This document shows, piece by piece, positions 46,117 to 56,929 of a DNA stretch of 64,000 bases. Within the stretch, counting starts at the first letter, position 1. Each line of letters opens with the position of its first letter. This stretch comes from an uncultured Tateyamaria sp. GTDB lineage: Bacteria; Pseudomonadota; Alphaproteobacteria; Rhodobacterales; Rhodobacteraceae. The stretch is taken from contig NZ_CANKXW010000002.1 in the NCBI RefSeq assembly GCF_947487805.1, positions 434,001 to 498,000 on the forward strand, in the 5' to 3' direction. The position numbers were made by a program, and so were the translations under genes. The notes under the pieces were generated by a model, which was given only the letters and a program-made list of their open reading frames with translations, did not search any database and was not told where the DNA came from.

Positions 46117-48270
46117 TCACGCTGCCTTGAATTCCAGGCGCCGCGCATGCAGCACTGGTTCTGTATAGCCTGACGGCTGCTCGCGCCCCTTCAGGACCAG
46201 ATCGCAAGCTGCTTTGAAGGCCACGCCGTCAAAGCCGGGTGCCATCGGGCGGTAGCTCGGGTCGCCTTCGTTCTGGCGGTCCACCACTTCGGCCATCTTT
46301 TGCAACGCGGCGGTCACCTGCGCCTCGGACACGACGCCGTGGTGCAGCCAGTTGGCCATCGCCTGCGCGCTGATCCGGCAGGTGGCGCGATCTTCCATCA
46401 GGCCCACATCGTTGATGTCCGGCACCTTGGAACAGCCTACGCCCGCATCGATCCAGCGCACCACGTAGCCAAGGATGCCTTGCGCGTTGTTCTCCAGCTC
46501 GCGCGTGATCTCGGCATCAGAGAAATTCCGCCCCACCGCGACCGGAATGGTCAGCAGATCTTCGAGCGTGCCGCGCGCGCCGCCGTCCTTGAGCGTATCC
46601 TGACGGGCCAGCACGTCGACGTGATGGTAGTGGGTGGCATGCAGTGTCGCGGCGGTGGGCGACGGCACCCAGGCACAGGTGGCGCCGGATTGCGGGTGGC
46701 CAATCTTGGCCTCCAGCATCTCGGCCATGCGGTCCGGCATGGCCCACATGCCCTTGCCGATCTGCGCGCGCCCCTTGAGGCCGCAGGCCAGACCGATGTC
46801 CACATTGCGATCCTCATAAGCAGAGATCCAGGCCGCGCCCTTCATCTCGCCCTTGGGGATCATCGGGCCCGCTTCCATGCTCGTATGGATTTCATCGCCC
46901 GTACGGTCGAGGAAACCGGTGTTGATGAAGGCGACACGCGACTTGGCCGCACGGATGCATTCCTTGAGGTTTGCGCTCGTCCGGCGTTCCTCGTCCATGA
47001 TGCCCAGCTTGACCGTGTTGGCGGGCAGACCCAGCACCTTTTCCACGCGGGTAAAGATTTCGTCGGCAAAGGCCACTTCGGCGGGCCCGTGCATCTTGGG
47101 CTTGACCACGTAGACCGACCCGGTGACCGAATTGCGCAAACCGCCCGTCTTTTGCAGGTCGTGCATGGCGATCATCGTTGTGACCATGGCATCCATCAGC
47201 CCCTCACCAATTTCGAGACCGTCGCGGTCTCGGATGGCCGGGTTGGTCATCAGGTGGCCCACATTCCGCACCAGCATCAGGCTGCGCGTTTTGACATCAA
47301 AGGGAGCGCCATCGGGGCCGGTATAGGTAAAGTCACCAAACATCCGCCGGGTGATCGTCTTGCCGCCCTTGTCAAAGCTTTCTTCGAGATCGCCCTTCAT
47401 CAGGCCCAGCCAGTTGCCATAGGCCAGCAGCTTGTCCTCGGCATCCACCGCGGCCACGCTGTCCTCGCAATCCATGATGGTGGACAGGGCGGCCTCCAGG
47501 TTCACCGCCGCGATGCCTGCGGGATCGGTGCTGCCAATCTCGTTGTTGCGGTTGACCAGCACCTCGATGCCGAGGCCATTGTGGCGGAACAGGAACATGC
47601 CCCATTCCTCGGGCTCTGCGTGCCCTGCATATTGGCGGGGATCGGCCAAGGCCACATCCTTGCCGCCTGCCTTCAGAACCAACGCATCGCCATCCACAGC
47701 GAGCGTGTCGATCTCTGCCCACTTCGCACCGTCCAGCGGCACTGCCGCGTCGAGGAAATCCTTGGCCCAGGCGATCACCCGCGCGCCGCGTTCGGGGTCA
47801 TACCCTTTGCCCTGCGGCAGGTCGCCCAGCGCGTCCGTACCATAGAGCGCATCATACAGGTTGCCCCAACGCGCATTCGCCGCATTGAGCGCAAAGCGCG
47901 CGTTCATGATCGGCACCACCAGTTGCGCGCCGGGGGTCGAGGCGATCTCGGGGTCGACATTGGCGGTTTCGATTTCGAAATCCGGCCCTTCGGGCACCAG
48001 ATACCCGATCTCTTCGAGAAAGGCGCGATAGGCCGTGGGATCATGCGCACCCGCCCGGTGTTCTATGTGCCAGGTGTCGATCTTGGCCTGAATGTCCGCG
48101 CGTTCTGCCAACAGTGCCCGGTTCTTTGGGCCCAGATCATGCACAAGCGCCGAGAACCCGGCCCAGAAGTCTGCGGTTGCCACACCGGTGCCCGGCAGCG
48201 CCTGCGCCTCGATGAACTGCGCCAGCGTGTCCGCCACCTGCAATTCCGCCCGTTCCACAAAAGTCGCCAT
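46117..48270 (-). CDS. glcB: Malate synthase G
   Basis: 717 aa, the usual length of the G isoform (about 720). Condenses glyoxylate and acetyl-CoA to malate. Recognisable segments are [56 protein letters not shown] (with the catalytic aspartate and CoA region) and the C-terminal [16 protein letters not shown]. Paired with glcG downstream for glycolate/glyoxylate use. Upstream sequence 48271-48379 is AT-rich and probably holds the promoter. Confidence 0.97.
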   Translation of the reverse strand: MATFVERAELQVADTLAQFIEAQALPGTGVATADFWAGFSALVHDLGPKNRALLAERADIQAKIDTWHIEHRAGAHDPTAYRAFLEEIGYLVPEGPDFEIETANVDPEIASTPGAQLVVPIMNARFALNAANARWGNLYDALYGTDALGDLPQGKGYDPERGARVIAWAKDFLDAAVPLDGAKWAEIDTLAVDGDALVLKAGGKDVALADPRQYAGHAEPEEWGMFLFRHNGLGIEVLVNRNNEIGSTDPAGIAAVNLEAALSTIMDCEDSVAAVDAEDKLLAYGNWLGLMKGDLEESFDKGGKTITRRMFGDFTYTGPDGAPFDVKTRSLMLVRNVGHLMTNPAIRDRDGLEIGEGLMDAMVTTMIAMHDLQKTGGLRNSVTGSVYVVKPKMHGPAEVAFADEIFTRVEKVLGLPANTVKLGIMDEERRTSANLKECIRAAKSRVAFINTGFLDRTGDEIHTSMEAGPMIPKGEMKGAAWISAYEDRNVDIGLACGLKGRAQIGKGMWAMPDRMAEMLEAKIGHPQSGATCAWVPSPTAATLHATHYHHVDVLARQDTLKDGGARGTLEDLLTIPVAVGRNFSDAEITRELENNAQGILGYVVRWIDAGVGCSKVPDINDVGLMEDRATCRISAQAMANWLHHGVVSEAQVTAALQKMAEVVDRQNEGDPSYRPMAPGFDGVAFKAACDLVLKGREQPSGYTEPVLHARRLEFKAA

Positions 48271-48379
48271 GCGATGCCCTCCCGGCTTGGATTCTCGTGA
48301 TGACAGGAGGATTAGAGAAAAAGTTTCCTATCGTAAACATCATTGGTCAAAAAATTTTACCAAACTCGTCAGTGCCACT

Positions 48380-48532
48380 TCACTCAGCAGATTTTCCTGC
48401 GCGCCTGCACCGCTCTGAACAGTATTTGACCTCGTCCCAGACCTTGGCCCACTTCTTGCGCCAGGTGAACGGGCGGGCGCAGACCGGACACATTTTTTGC
48501 GGCAGGTCGGATTTTCGGCGCATACGACCCAT
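48380..48532 (-). CDS. DUF2256 zinc-ribbon microprotein
   Basis: 50 aa, [20 protein letters not shown] at the start, with four cysteines at 15, 18, 38 and 42 (CPVC and CSERC) and the DUF2256 hallmark [11 protein letters not shown] between them. Predicted zinc-binding. Its ATG overlaps the stop of the photolyase-family gene (TGATG), the usual pairing for DUF2256, so the two are translated together. Function unknown; probably serves the photolyase or its regulation (inference). Confidence 0.9.
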   Translation of the reverse strand: MGRMRRKSDLPQKMCPVCARPFTWRKKWAKVWDEVKYCSERCRRAGKSAE

Positions 48533-50031
48533 CAGAAATCAAATCCCAGCTGGCGGTTTGCTTTGTCGGTGCGCTTTTCCCGGTCATTTACGAAATGGCC
48601 CTGCGGGTCTTTTCGGCTGGCGTGTTTCTGGATGACCCGGCCCGCTTCGGCGCGGAACGCGGTGCCGCGGCGCTGCGCCCAGATCCGTTCACGCGCGGCA
48701 CGCGCCGCTTCGGCCACATCGACAATCGGTGCGGGATAGGTGCGCCCCAGCACATGCCCGGCCCCGTCCCAGCGCCATGGCTCTTGCAGAAACGTGTCGG
48801 GCACAGCGGCCAGTTCCGGGCACCAACGGCGCGTGAACACGCCCGCGGGATCCTGATCCTTGCCCTGTTTGACCGGATTGTAGATCCGGATCGTGTTCAT
48901 GCCCGTCGTGCCCGATTGCATCTGCACCTGCGGCCAGTGAATGCCCGGCTCGAAATCCGTGAACTGGCGCGCCAGATGCAGACCGGTTGCCCGCCAGTCG
49001 AGCCACAGGTGATAGGACGCCACCGCCATCACCATGGACCGCATCCTGAAGTTCAGCCACCCGGTCGCATTCAGGTATCGCATGCACGCATCCACAAAGG
49101 GCAATCCGGTTTCCCCCGCCTCCCATGCGGCGCGGCGGCTGGCATCGTCGCCACGTAGCCCTTGGTAGGCGGAGTGCAGGCAGCGGTGCTCCAGCGCCGG
49201 TTCGTCCTCGAGCTTTTGCATGAAGTGATCGCGCCAGGCGAGCCGCGCCTGAAAGGATTTGAGCGACCCGCCCCAGCCAACGCGCGTCCCTTTGACCTCG
49301 TGCTGTCGGGCGGCGGCCGCTTGTGACGCCTCGCGTCCCGAGAGACAGCCAAATGCAAGATATGGCGACAGGCGCGAACAGGACCATTCCCCCGTGACAG
49401 GCGACGACATCTCGTGACGGTAGTTCCGACCCCGTTCCGTCAGAAACGACCCGAGCAACACGAGCCCCATTTCCCGACCGCCGTTCTGCCGCTGCGGGCA
49501 ATGATCCGTTTCTGTCAGTGCGGGCACCGGATCCGACGGCAAGCCGGGGCCGTTCAGCTGGCCGGGCACCTCGACCTGCGGTTGTCGCAGGAACGCATTG
49601 CGCCGTGCCGCCCAGCCATCGCGCCCGTTCAACCGCCGCACGACGCCGGATTGCGACACCTCTTCCCAACAGACCCCGTTGGCGCCACACCATGCCGCAA
49701 CCTGCCGGTCCCGCGCATAGGTCCAGCCGCCGCCGGTCTCCTCGTGGCTGATCACCCGGTCGAAACCTTGTGCTTTGCGCAGCGCCGCCAGCACATCGAC
49801 CACCGCTCCGACCCGCACCACCAGCGGCGTGCCAAGCTGCGCCAGCGCATCGGCCAATTCGGCCACACTCTCGTGCACGAATGCAAACTGTCGCCCGGAC
49901 ACGTCCTCTTGCGCCCAATAATCCGGCTCGAATACATAAAGCGGCACGACGTCGCCCAGCGCCGCCGCCCGCGCAAGCGCGGCATGATCGGCCACCCGCA
50001 AATCCCGTTTGAACCATACAACAGTTGTCAT
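48532..50031 (-). CDS. Cryptochrome/photolyase family protein
   Basis: 499 aa. N-terminal photolyase alpha/beta domain ([20 protein letters not shown]), helical FAD domain with [55 protein letters not shown] and the distinctive [20 protein letters not shown]. The last block differs from the class I CPD enzyme's SQLIDGD...NGGWQW and places it in a separate bacterial branch, so whether it repairs DNA or acts as a light sensor is open. Coupled to the DUF2256 gene. Confidence 0.9.
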   Translation of the reverse strand: MTTVVWFKRDLRVADHAALARAAALGDVVPLYVFEPDYWAQEDVSGRQFAFVHESVAELADALAQLGTPLVVRVGAVVDVLAALRKAQGFDRVISHEETGGGWTYARDRQVAAWCGANGVCWEEVSQSGVVRRLNGRDGWAARRNAFLRQPQVEVPGQLNGPGLPSDPVPALTETDHCPQRQNGGREMGLVLLGSFLTERGRNYRHEMSSPVTGEWSCSRLSPYLAFGCLSGREASQAAAARQHEVKGTRVGWGGSLKSFQARLAWRDHFMQKLEDEPALEHRCLHSAYQGLRGDDASRRAAWEAGETGLPFVDACMRYLNATGWLNFRMRSMVMAVASYHLWLDWRATGLHLARQFTDFEPGIHWPQVQMQSGTTGMNTIRIYNPVKQGKDQDPAGVFTRRWCPELAAVPDTFLQEPWRWDGAGHVLGRTYPAPIVDVAEAARAARERIWAQRRGTAFRAEAGRVIQKHASRKDPQGHFVNDREKRTDKANRQLGFDF

Positions 50032-50077
50032 GGAGCGTCAGGTAATGCGCGCCCCGCCGCAGACCAGTCGCCGCGTC

Positions 50078-50929
50078 TTAATCCCCGCGCGCCTGCGCCT
50101 CGTGCGCGGCATAGGCGTCCGCGAAATCCGGATGCCAACGCGACAACGCAGGCCTGCCGCCGATGATGTCGCCGGCTGCCCAGGCCACGCGCGCCTGATC
50201 CACTTCCGGTGTCACGTCATTGTCAGGACACATCACATAAAACGCGCCGCTTGCGACCTGCGCCAGCATGTAATCAACCGTTTCTTCGCTGGTCCAAGCG
50301 GCGGCAGGTTTTTCGGGCATGAAGCCTGCAATCATGCCGGTATAGGTAAAGCCGGGCACAAACAGGTGGGCCGAGATCGGCGCTCCCGCCTGACGCAAAT
50401 CGTGTGCCAGCATTTCGGTCGCCGCTTTGACCGCCGCCTTGCTGACATTGTAGGCCGGATTGCCCGGCGGTGTCGTGATCCCCTGTTTGGAGCCTGTGTT
50501 GATCACCGCAGCCGGACGCCCCGCCGCAACCATGCGCGGCAGAAAGGACTGCACCCCGTTGACCACGCCAAAAAGGTTGACGTCCATGATAGCACGCCAG
50601 TTTTCTGCGCCCTCCCACGATCCCGAGGGCCGCGCGATGCCCGCGTTGTTCATCAGAACCGCGACTTCGCCCGCATCAAAGGCCGCATCGGCCAGCGCCG
50701 CTACCTGAGCGGCGTCCGACACATCCGTGGCGACAGCCAGAACCGGCGCGCCTGTGCCTGATGCCGCGATCTCTGCGCGGGCCGCGTCCAGTGCGTCACC
50801 CGCCAAATCAGCAAGGACAACGCCCAGACCGGCCTTGGCAAACCGCTGGGCCGCGACCTTGCCCACCCCGCTTGCGGCCCCGGTGACAACGGCAAGGCCG
50901 CCACGTGCAATCGCGTCTGAATAGGACAT
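50078..50929 (-). CDS. Short-chain dehydrogenase/reductase
   Basis: 283 aa, slightly longer than the usual 250 because of a C-terminal extension. VTGAASGVGKVAAQRFA cofactor site, MNNAGIARP, and catalytic YNVSKAAVK with TGSKQG upstream. NAD(P)-dependent oxidoreductase with unknown substrate. Divergent from pepN, with 140 bp between the two starts. Confidence 0.87.
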   Translation of the reverse strand: MSYSDAIARGGLAVVTGAASGVGKVAAQRFAKAGLGVVLADLAGDALDAARAEIAASGTGAPVLAVATDVSDAAQVAALADAAFDAGEVAVLMNNAGIARPSGSWEGAENWRAIMDVNLFGVVNGVQSFLPRMVAAGRPAAVINTGSKQGITTPPGNPAYNVSKAAVKAATEMLAHDLRQAGAPISAHLFVPGFTYTGMIAGFMPEKPAAAWTSEETVDYMLAQVASGAFYVMCPDNDVTPEVDQARVAWAAGDIIGGRPALSRWHPDFADAYAAHEAQARGD

Positions 50930-51069
50930 GGTGCATTCTCCTTCTTTGTTCCGTCATGGTCCGCGCCCAAGCCTTGCACGGACTGGCGCACAAGTTAACC
51001 CGCGCGCCATTGAAGTCACCCGGTCCCGGACCTAGGCTGTGCGTTGAGCCCAAGCATAAAGAGAACCCC

Positions 51070-53613
51070 ATGCGCGACGCGAGCCCCCAGACCATTCACC
51101 TCAAGGACTATACCCCCTTCGGCTTTCGCGTCGATGAGGTGCACCTGACCTTTGACCTGGCCCCTTCGGCTACACGCGTCACGTCCCGGATCAAATTCAC
51201 GCCGATTGCGGATGCGCAGGACACGACCTTCTTTCTACATGGAGAGAACCTGAACCTGATCTCGACCAGGATCGACGGCGAGGCGGTCAAGCCCAGCCTG
51301 AGCGATACCGGCCTTACCTGTGACGTGCCGAATGTGCCCTTTACCTGGGAGGCAGAGGTGCAGATTGATCCGGCGGCGAACACCGCACTCGAAGGATTGT
51401 ACCTGTCCAACGGCATGTACTGCACTCAATGCGAGGCCGAAGGTTTTCGCAAGATCACCTATTACCCCGACCGCCCGGACGTGATGAGTGTCTTTACCGT
51501 GCGCATCAACGGCCCCCACGCCACCCTGCTCAGCAACGGCAACCCTGTATCTTCGGGCCAAGGCTGGGCGGAATGGCACGACCCGTGGCCGAAACCGGCC
51601 TATCTGTTCGCACTGGTGGCAGGCGAGCTGATCGCCCATCGCGACAGCTTCACCACGATGGAGGGACGCACCGTAGACCTCGCGCTCTATGTCCGTCCCG
51701 GCGACGAGGGCAAATGCGCCTTCGGGATGCAAGCGCTCAAGGACAGCATGAAATGGGACGAGGACGTCTATGGCCGGGCCTATGACCTCGATGTGTTCAA
51801 CATCGTGGCGGTGGACGACTTCAACATGGGAGCGATGGAAAACAAGGGGCTGAACATCTTCAACGCCTCTGCCGTGCTCGCCTCGCCCGAAACCTCGACT
51901 GACGGCAATTTCGAGCGGATCGAGGCGATCATCGCGCACGAGTACTTCCACAACTGGACGGGCAACCGCATCACCTGCCGCGACTGGTTCCAGCTGTGTC
52001 TCAAGGAAGGGCTGACGGTGTTTCGCGACAGCCAGTTTACCGCCGACATGCGGTCTGCACCGGTCAAGCGGATTTCGGACGTGATCGACCTGCGCGCGCG
52101 CCAGTTCCCCGAGGATCAAGGCCCCCTGGCGCATCCCGTCCGGCCCGAAAGCTTTCAGGAAATCAACAACTTCTATACCGCGACCGTCTATGAGAAAGGG
52201 GCCGAGGTGATCCGCATGCTCAAGACGCTTGTGGGCGATGACGGGTACAAAGCCGCGCTCGACCTCTACTTTGACCGCCACGACGGGGATGCGGCCACGA
52301 TCGAGGATTGGCTGACCGTGTTCGAGGACGCAACAGGCCGCGATCTGACCCAGTTCAAGCGGTGGTACAGTCAGGCGGGCACCCCCCGCGTGGCCGTTTC
52401 GGACAGTTTCGAGGATGGCACCTATACCCTGTCCTTTGCACAGCACACGCCGCCGTCGACCGCGACACCCGATCCGCAGGCGCAGGTGATCCCGATTGCC
52501 GTGGGCCTGCTGGGCCCCGACGGGCAGGAGGTGATGCCGACGCAGGTGCTTGAACTGACCAAGGACACCCAGAGCTTCAGCTTTGCCGGCCTGTCCGCGC
52601 GGCCCGTGCCGTCGATACTGCGCGGGTTTTCCGCGCCTGTGGTGCTGGATCACACCCCCGATCACGCGTTTCTGCTGGCCCATGACACCGACCCGTTCAA
52701 CCGTTGGGAGGCCGCCCGCAACCTTGGCAAGGCGTCGCTGCTGGCTGCCATCGGTCAGGGCAAGACACCTGAGGCCGCGTGGCTTGACGGGGTCGCGGGC
52801 ATCCTGACCGATCCCGCATTGGATCCCGCCTACCGGGCCTATTGCCTGTCGCTGCCGGGTCAATCGCAGCTGGCGGCCGATCTGCACAGCGCGGGCGGAA
52901 CGCCGGATCCGGACGCGATCTGGGTCGCGCACGAGGCGCACCGGCAGGCGCTGGCAGACCGCATGGCCGCCGATCTGCCCGCACTGTACGCAAGCCATCA
53001 GGTGGACGGGCCTTATGCACCCGATGCCGGACAGTCCGGGTACCGCGCCCTTGGCAACGCGGTGCTGGCGATGCTGACGCGGCTTGATGGCGGCGATCAG
53101 GCGCAGGCGCAGTTCGACAGTGCCAGCAACATGACCCAGCAGCTCGCGGCCCTCGGCTGCCTGATCCGTGCGGGGCGCGGGGACGCGGCACTGGCACGGT
53201 TCGAAGCCCAGTGGAAAGACGACAGGCTCGTGATGGACAAGTGGTTTGGCCTTCAAGTGATGGAGGCCAAGCCGGACGACGCCGCCGACACGGCCAAGGC
53301 GCTGACACGACACGCGGCCTTCAACTGGAAAAACCCCAACCGGTTCCGGGCGACACTGGGCAGCTTTGCAGCCCACCACGCCGGTTTCCACGCCAAGGAC
53401 GGGTCAGGATACAGCCTGCTCGCGGACTGGCTGATCAAGCTTGACCCGGTCAATCCTCAGACAACAGCGCGCATGTGTGCGGCGTTCCAGACCTGGCGCA
53501 GATATGACGCGATCCGTCAGTCGATGATCGGCAAGGAACTGGAGCGTATCGCCTCCACGCCCGACCTGAGCCGCGACACCACCGAAATGATCACCCGCAT
53601 CCGCGAGGCCTGA
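51070..53613 (+). CDS. pepN: Aminopeptidase N
   Basis: 847 aa M1-family zinc aminopeptidase that trims N-terminal residues from peptides in the cytoplasm. GAMEN exopeptidase motif at 254-258, zinc-binding HEYFH at 290-294 and the third ligand Glu313 in LKEGLTVF, exactly 18 residues further, as required. The C-terminal helical domain is of the E. coli PepN type. The ATG at 51070 begins MRDASPQTIHLKDYTPFGFR; an open upstream extension overlaps the divergent SDR gene and was rejected. Confidence 0.96.
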   Translation: MRDASPQTIHLKDYTPFGFRVDEVHLTFDLAPSATRVTSRIKFTPIADAQDTTFFLHGENLNLISTRIDGEAVKPSLSDTGLTCDVPNVPFTWEAEVQIDPAANTALEGLYLSNGMYCTQCEAEGFRKITYYPDRPDVMSVFTVRINGPHATLLSNGNPVSSGQGWAEWHDPWPKPAYLFALVAGELIAHRDSFTTMEGRTVDLALYVRPGDEGKCAFGMQALKDSMKWDEDVYGRAYDLDVFNIVAVDDFNMGAMENKGLNIFNASAVLASPETSTDGNFERIEAIIAHEYFHNWTGNRITCRDWFQLCLKEGLTVFRDSQFTADMRSAPVKRISDVIDLRARQFPEDQGPLAHPVRPESFQEINNFYTATVYEKGAEVIRMLKTLVGDDGYKAALDLYFDRHDGDAATIEDWLTVFEDATGRDLTQFKRWYSQAGTPRVAVSDSFEDGTYTLSFAQHTPPSTATPDPQAQVIPIAVGLLGPDGQEVMPTQVLELTKDTQSFSFAGLSARPVPSILRGFSAPVVLDHTPDHAFLLAHDTDPFNRWEAARNLGKASLLAAIGQGKTPEAAWLDGVAGILTDPALDPAYRAYCLSLPGQSQLAADLHSAGGTPDPDAIWVAHEAHRQALADRMAADLPALYASHQVDGPYAPDAGQSGYRALGNAVLAMLTRLDGGDQAQAQFDSASNMTQQLAALGCLIRAGRGDAALARFEAQWKDDRLVMDKWFGLQVMEAKPDDAADTAKALTRHAAFNWKNPNRFRATLGSFAAHHAGFHAKDGSGYSLLADWLIKLDPVNPQTTARMCAAFQTWRRYDAIRQSMIGKELERIASTPDLSRDTTEMITRIREA

Positions 53614-53619
53614 GCGCCC

Positions 53620-54141
53620 ATGGCACCCGCTGACCTCACCCTGTTCGATGCCGTTGTGCCCCCGTTCAAACGGTTGGCGCAGACTGTGCCGCGGCTGCTG
53701 GACCGGCTGGACGATCCCGCGCAACTTGAGGCGCGCCTTGCGCCCGACTGCCTGAATGCGGGCGAACATCTGTGTATCGCGCTCGGCTTTGTCGTGCGCA
53801 CGGTGATGCCCCTGATGGGAGACGTGGCACCGGATATGCCGATTGACACCGATCCCGGTGCGATCCTCGCGCTGTCGCAGGACATGGCCTATCTGCTCGA
53901 CCAGCTGGACCCGGAAGCCTTTGACGCGGATCACGTCCGCCATATCGCGGGTGAGGCCGAGCTGACACAGACGGCGCAGGACTTTGCCCTGCTCTATGCC
54001 CTGCCAAATGCACAGTTTCACCTGACGCTTGCTTATGCCAGCCTGCGCATGGCCGGTGCGCGGCTTGGCAAGGGCGACCTTGACGGGTTCCACGTCTATG
54101 CCGCCGAGACAAATTTCGTGCAAAAACACCACCTGAACTGA
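53620..54141 (+). CDS. 173-aa protein of unknown function
   Basis: No family recognised. Soluble, mostly helical-looking and acidic, with no signal or membrane segment. Follows pepN by 6 nt and is followed by an SDR gene 21 nt on, so it sits in the pepN transcription unit. Regular codon use and its tight placement support a real gene. Confidence 0.7.
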   Translation: MAPADLTLFDAVVPPFKRLAQTVPRLLDRLDDPAQLEARLAPDCLNAGEHLCIALGFVVRTVMPLMGDVAPDMPIDTDPGAILALSQDMAYLLDQLDPEAFDADHVRHIAGEAELTQTAQDFALLYALPNAQFHLTLAYASLRMAGARLGKGDLDGFHVYAAETNFVQKHHLN

Positions 54142-54162
54142 CCCAGACTGAAAGGTTACCAC

Positions 54163-54906
54163 ATGAGCACTCGTCCTGTTTGCCTGATCACCGGTGCATC
54201 CGCCGGAATCGGCGCGGCCTGCGTCCGCCTTGCGGCGGGGGACTATGATTTCGTCCTAACCTACCGCTCAGACGCGGCCGGGGCCGATGCGGCCAAGGCG
54301 GCGGTCGAGGCCGCAGGCGGCCGCGCAGTGACCGTGCGAGCCGACGTGGCCGATCCGGAAGACATCGCGCGCATCTACAAGACCGTCGACGACAGCTTTG
54401 GCAGGCTCGACGTGCTGATCAACAACGCGGGCATCGTGGATCAGACCGCCAAGCTGACCGAGATGGACCATTCGCGGCTGACCCGCATGATGAATGTCAA
54501 TGTCATCGGCGCGATGCTCGTGGCGAAGGACGCGGTGCTGCGGATGCAGGCCCAGGGCAATGGCGGCGCGATCATCAACATCTCGTCCGCTGCGGCCCGG
54601 CTTGGATCGGGCAACCAGTACATTGACTATGCCGCGTCCAAGGCGGCCATCGACACCTTTACCAAGGGGCTGTCGGACGAGGTCGCGGGCGACAACATCC
54701 GCGTCATGTCCATTCGGCCCGGCCTGATCGACACCGAACTGCACGCCAAGGGTGGCGAGCCGGGGCGGGCACAGCGGCTGGCGCATATGGTCCCGATGAA
54801 GCGCGAAGGCTCCGCCGAAGAGGTCGCGCGCGCGATCCTGTGGCTCGCCTCGCCAGAGGCGAGCTATGTGACCGGGTCGACCCTTGATGTGACAGGTGGA
54901 CGGTAG
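54163..54906 (+). CDS. Short-chain dehydrogenase/reductase (FabG-like)
   Basis: 247 aa. Complete SDR signature: TGASAGIGAACVRLA, NNAGIVDQ, Ser in NISSAAARLG, catalytic YAASKAAID. The C-terminus SYVTGSTLDVTGGR is typical of the FabG/glucose-dehydrogenase subgroup. Probably NADP(H)-linked; substrate unknown. Third gene after pepN; the next gene begins 5 nt after its stop. Confidence 0.88.
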   Translation: MSTRPVCLITGASAGIGAACVRLAAGDYDFVLTYRSDAAGADAAKAAVEAAGGRAVTVRADVADPEDIARIYKTVDDSFGRLDVLINNAGIVDQTAKLTEMDHSRLTRMMNVNVIGAMLVAKDAVLRMQAQGNGGAIINISSAAARLGSGNQYIDYAASKAAIDTFTKGLSDEVAGDNIRVMSIRPGLIDTELHAKGGEPGRAQRLAHMVPMKREGSAEEVARAILWLASPEASYVTGSTLDVTGGR

Positions 54907-54911
54907 GCGGG

Positions 54912-55343
54912 GTGGCACCCTACCGGTTCGAGACCACAGGCCGCAATCGCGGCACGCTCATCGCCTTGGGCTTGGCGTGGGCGGCAATCCTAGCCGCCGT
55001 CGTCTTCCTCGACGCAGCCCTCTGGCTGATGGCGCTCTTTGCACTATGCACCGCCCCGGCGGTATATGATGTGCTGGTCGCGCGACGATCGGGCGTGGCG
55101 CTCGACGCCGCTGGACTGCACTGGTTCGCAGGCAAGCGGACGGGCGAGATCACATGGGAGAGGATCAGTCACATGCGGCTCGACACACGGCTTGATTTTT
55201 CCGTGCGGGCCAGCGCGGTGCTCACTTCGGGGCGCAAGGTGCGCCTGCCGCTGGAAAGCACTCCGCCCCCCGACACGTTCGAAGCAGCACTGACCGAGCG
55301 GGGCATCACGGTCAAGCGGCACCATTTTTCATTGCTGGGATAG
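54912..55343 (+). CDS. Small membrane protein with a PH-like domain
   Basis: 143 aa from a GTG start. Two adjacent hydrophobic segments (TLIALGLAWAAILAAVVFLD and ALWLMALFALCTAPAVYDVL) are followed by a soluble part (ALDAAGLHWFAGKRTGEITW, ISHMRLDTR) resembling bacterial membrane-bound PH domains. Function unknown. In line with the preceding SDR and the following lipoprotein gene. Confidence 0.7.
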   Translation: MAPYRFETTGRNRGTLIALGLAWAAILAAVVFLDAALWLMALFALCTAPAVYDVLVARRSGVALDAAGLHWFAGKRTGEITWERISHMRLDTRLDFSVRASAVLTSGRKVRLPLESTPPPDTFEAALTERGITVKRHHFSLLG

Positions 55344-55351
55344 CCCGCTCC

Positions 55352-56242
55352 GTGCGTTTTGTTTACTTGATCCTGCTCGCTTTGCTAAGCGCCTGTACAC
55401 CCCGACACAGCGCCGAAAGCCCACTGTTTTTCGATCACGCGGCAGCGTTACGGGCGGACACGATCATCGTGGCGACACCCGGCGCTCTGACCTCGATCTC
55501 GGTCATGCGGGATCTCGAAAGGTTTGCAACGCCGGACCGCGCCCTTGTCTACTACCGCCTGCCGGGCCTTGACGGTCGCCCGCAAAGCGATCCGTTCAAC
55601 ATCCATGCCGCCGCCGACAGCATCGTACGTTTTGTCCAACACTATGACTTCGACACAGTGTTGTATGTGGGGTTCTCCACCGGGAACGCCATCAACCTCG
55701 AGGCGGCCAAACGCCTCGCGACAGAGCGCCAGGACATCACGCAAGCCGTTGCCGGGATCTCGACCGCCCTGCCCGCGCCACAGCCTATTCTGGCCGGTGT
55801 CCGCGGGTTTGCGGGCAATGTAAGTGCCGCGACCCGTGTGGACAGGCTCAGCCGTCGTGATATCTGGCTGGAATACTACAAGACGTTGTTGTTCGGCGGG
55901 CCTCGCGATCAACCCGAACCGGTGCGTAAAAGCGCCCAGACCATCGCCGATGCGAACGCGCCACGCATTGAAGTGCCGGATGCGGAGATCGCCGGGCGGC
56001 ACGGCACCGCTTTGCTTGGATGGCGCAACGCGGGCGCGGACCGGTTGGGGGATGTTGACATCGGCCTCTTTCACGGCGCCCGGGACCCGGTTTTCCCCCT
56101 GCGTGCCGTGCTGCGCTTTGCCGAAGGGTTGCCGAAGCCTGCCACGGTGGTTTCCTATGACAACAACGGGCATTTGCTGATGATCACACAGCCGCGCCTT
56201 TTCGATCACGTCTTTGCCTATTTTGCGGATGTTGCCGAATAG
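55352..56242 (+). CDS. Lipoprotein with alpha/beta-hydrolase-like fold
   Basis: 296 aa from a GTG start. Type II signal peptide MRFVYLILLALLSACTPRH with lipobox LSAC. The body contains TVLYVGFSTGNAINLEAAKR, a G-x-S-x-G nucleophile elbow (GFSTG), and a late GHLLMITQPRLFDHV in which the His could complete a triad. A periplasm-facing hydrolase or esterase is likely; substrate unknown. Last gene of the pepN run, 6 bp from the convergent next gene. Confidence 0.7.
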   Translation: MRFVYLILLALLSACTPRHSAESPLFFDHAAALRADTIIVATPGALTSISVMRDLERFATPDRALVYYRLPGLDGRPQSDPFNIHAAADSIVRFVQHYDFDTVLYVGFSTGNAINLEAAKRLATERQDITQAVAGISTALPAPQPILAGVRGFAGNVSAATRVDRLSRRDIWLEYYKTLLFGGPRDQPEPVRKSAQTIADANAPRIEVPDAEIAGRHGTALLGWRNAGADRLGDVDIGLFHGARDPVFPLRAVLRFAEGLPKPATVVSYDNNGHLLMITQPRLFDHVFAYFADVAE

Positions 56243-56248
56243 GATGGG

Positions 56249-56929
56249 CTATTGCCCCGGTGGTAAGCTCCATGCGGGCCGGAGCGCAGGGCGCGTGGCG
56301 TCCAGCGGTTGGCAATAGGGCCTCGACTTCAGCCATCCCGCCATATCCGCGCGCTTTGCAGCGGACCGCATCGGCCCCCAATCTGCGGCCACGCCGCGGC
56401 CGCCCCGGCCATAGATAACACCGTCCCGCGGCACCGTAACCGCCATGATCCGCACAGCGCAGCTGAGATTTGCGGCGCCATTCTTGAGCGCCTCGCCTGT
56501 GCCAACATTGCATTTGTAGCCACGCGCCGTGGCGGGCAAGATCTGCAACAATCCGTACCATTTGCCACCACCGCCCACGGCGTGCGGGCGATACGTGCTT
56601 TCGTGCTTGGCCAATGCAGACAGAAAACCGACCCAGAAGGCGCGCCGGTCAGCGTCGTCCGCATCGGCGTAGCGCGGGCACCAATCGGCTATATCCGCAG
56701 GCACCAGATCCACCAAGGGTGCACCGTGGGTCTTGAGAGCCGACACAGCCGTCCGGTTCCACAGAACGTGCTCAGGCTGATGCGTCCAACGCGAATGCGG
56801 GACATTTCCGTCGCGTGCCGGGGGACGCAGACCGCCATAAGGCGCGCTGACATCTTGCGCAGTGGATGGCACCGCGCAGCCGATCAGCAGAATCATCGCG
56901 CAGGCCTGAATTTTCAGGCGTTCGAACAT
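56249..56929 (-). CDS. Secreted lytic-transglycosylase-like (SLT) protein
   Basis: 226 aa with a signal peptide (MFERLKIQACAMILLIGCAV, cleavage near STAQ). The core ALAKHESTYRPHAVGGGGKW followed by GLLQILPATARGY is the SLT/lysozyme-like layout: Glu in HEST would be the catalytic acid. Predicted periplasmic peptidoglycan lytic enzyme, shorter than classical Slt. The ATG at 56929 gives the signal peptide; a longer frame upstream does not. Function is by motif only. Confidence 0.72.
   Translation of the reverse strand: MFERLKIQACAMILLIGCAVPSTAQDVSAPYGGLRPPARDGNVPHSRWTHQPEHVLWNRTAVSALKTHGAPLVDLVPADIADWCPRYADADDADRRAFWVGFLSALAKHESTYRPHAVGGGGKWYGLLQILPATARGYKCNVGTGEALKNGAANLSCAVRIMAVTVPRDGVIYGRGGRGVAADWGPMRSAAKRADMAGWLKSRPYCQPLDATRPALRPAWSLPPGQ

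Noticed and set aside
46300-48300. Long open frame antisense to malate synthase G
   Set aside because: Shadow of a well-recognised gene; His/Arg/Gly-rich, no domains.
51235-53391. Long minus-strand frame over pepN
   Set aside because: Antisense to a complete PepN with its zinc motif; no sequence sense in the frame.
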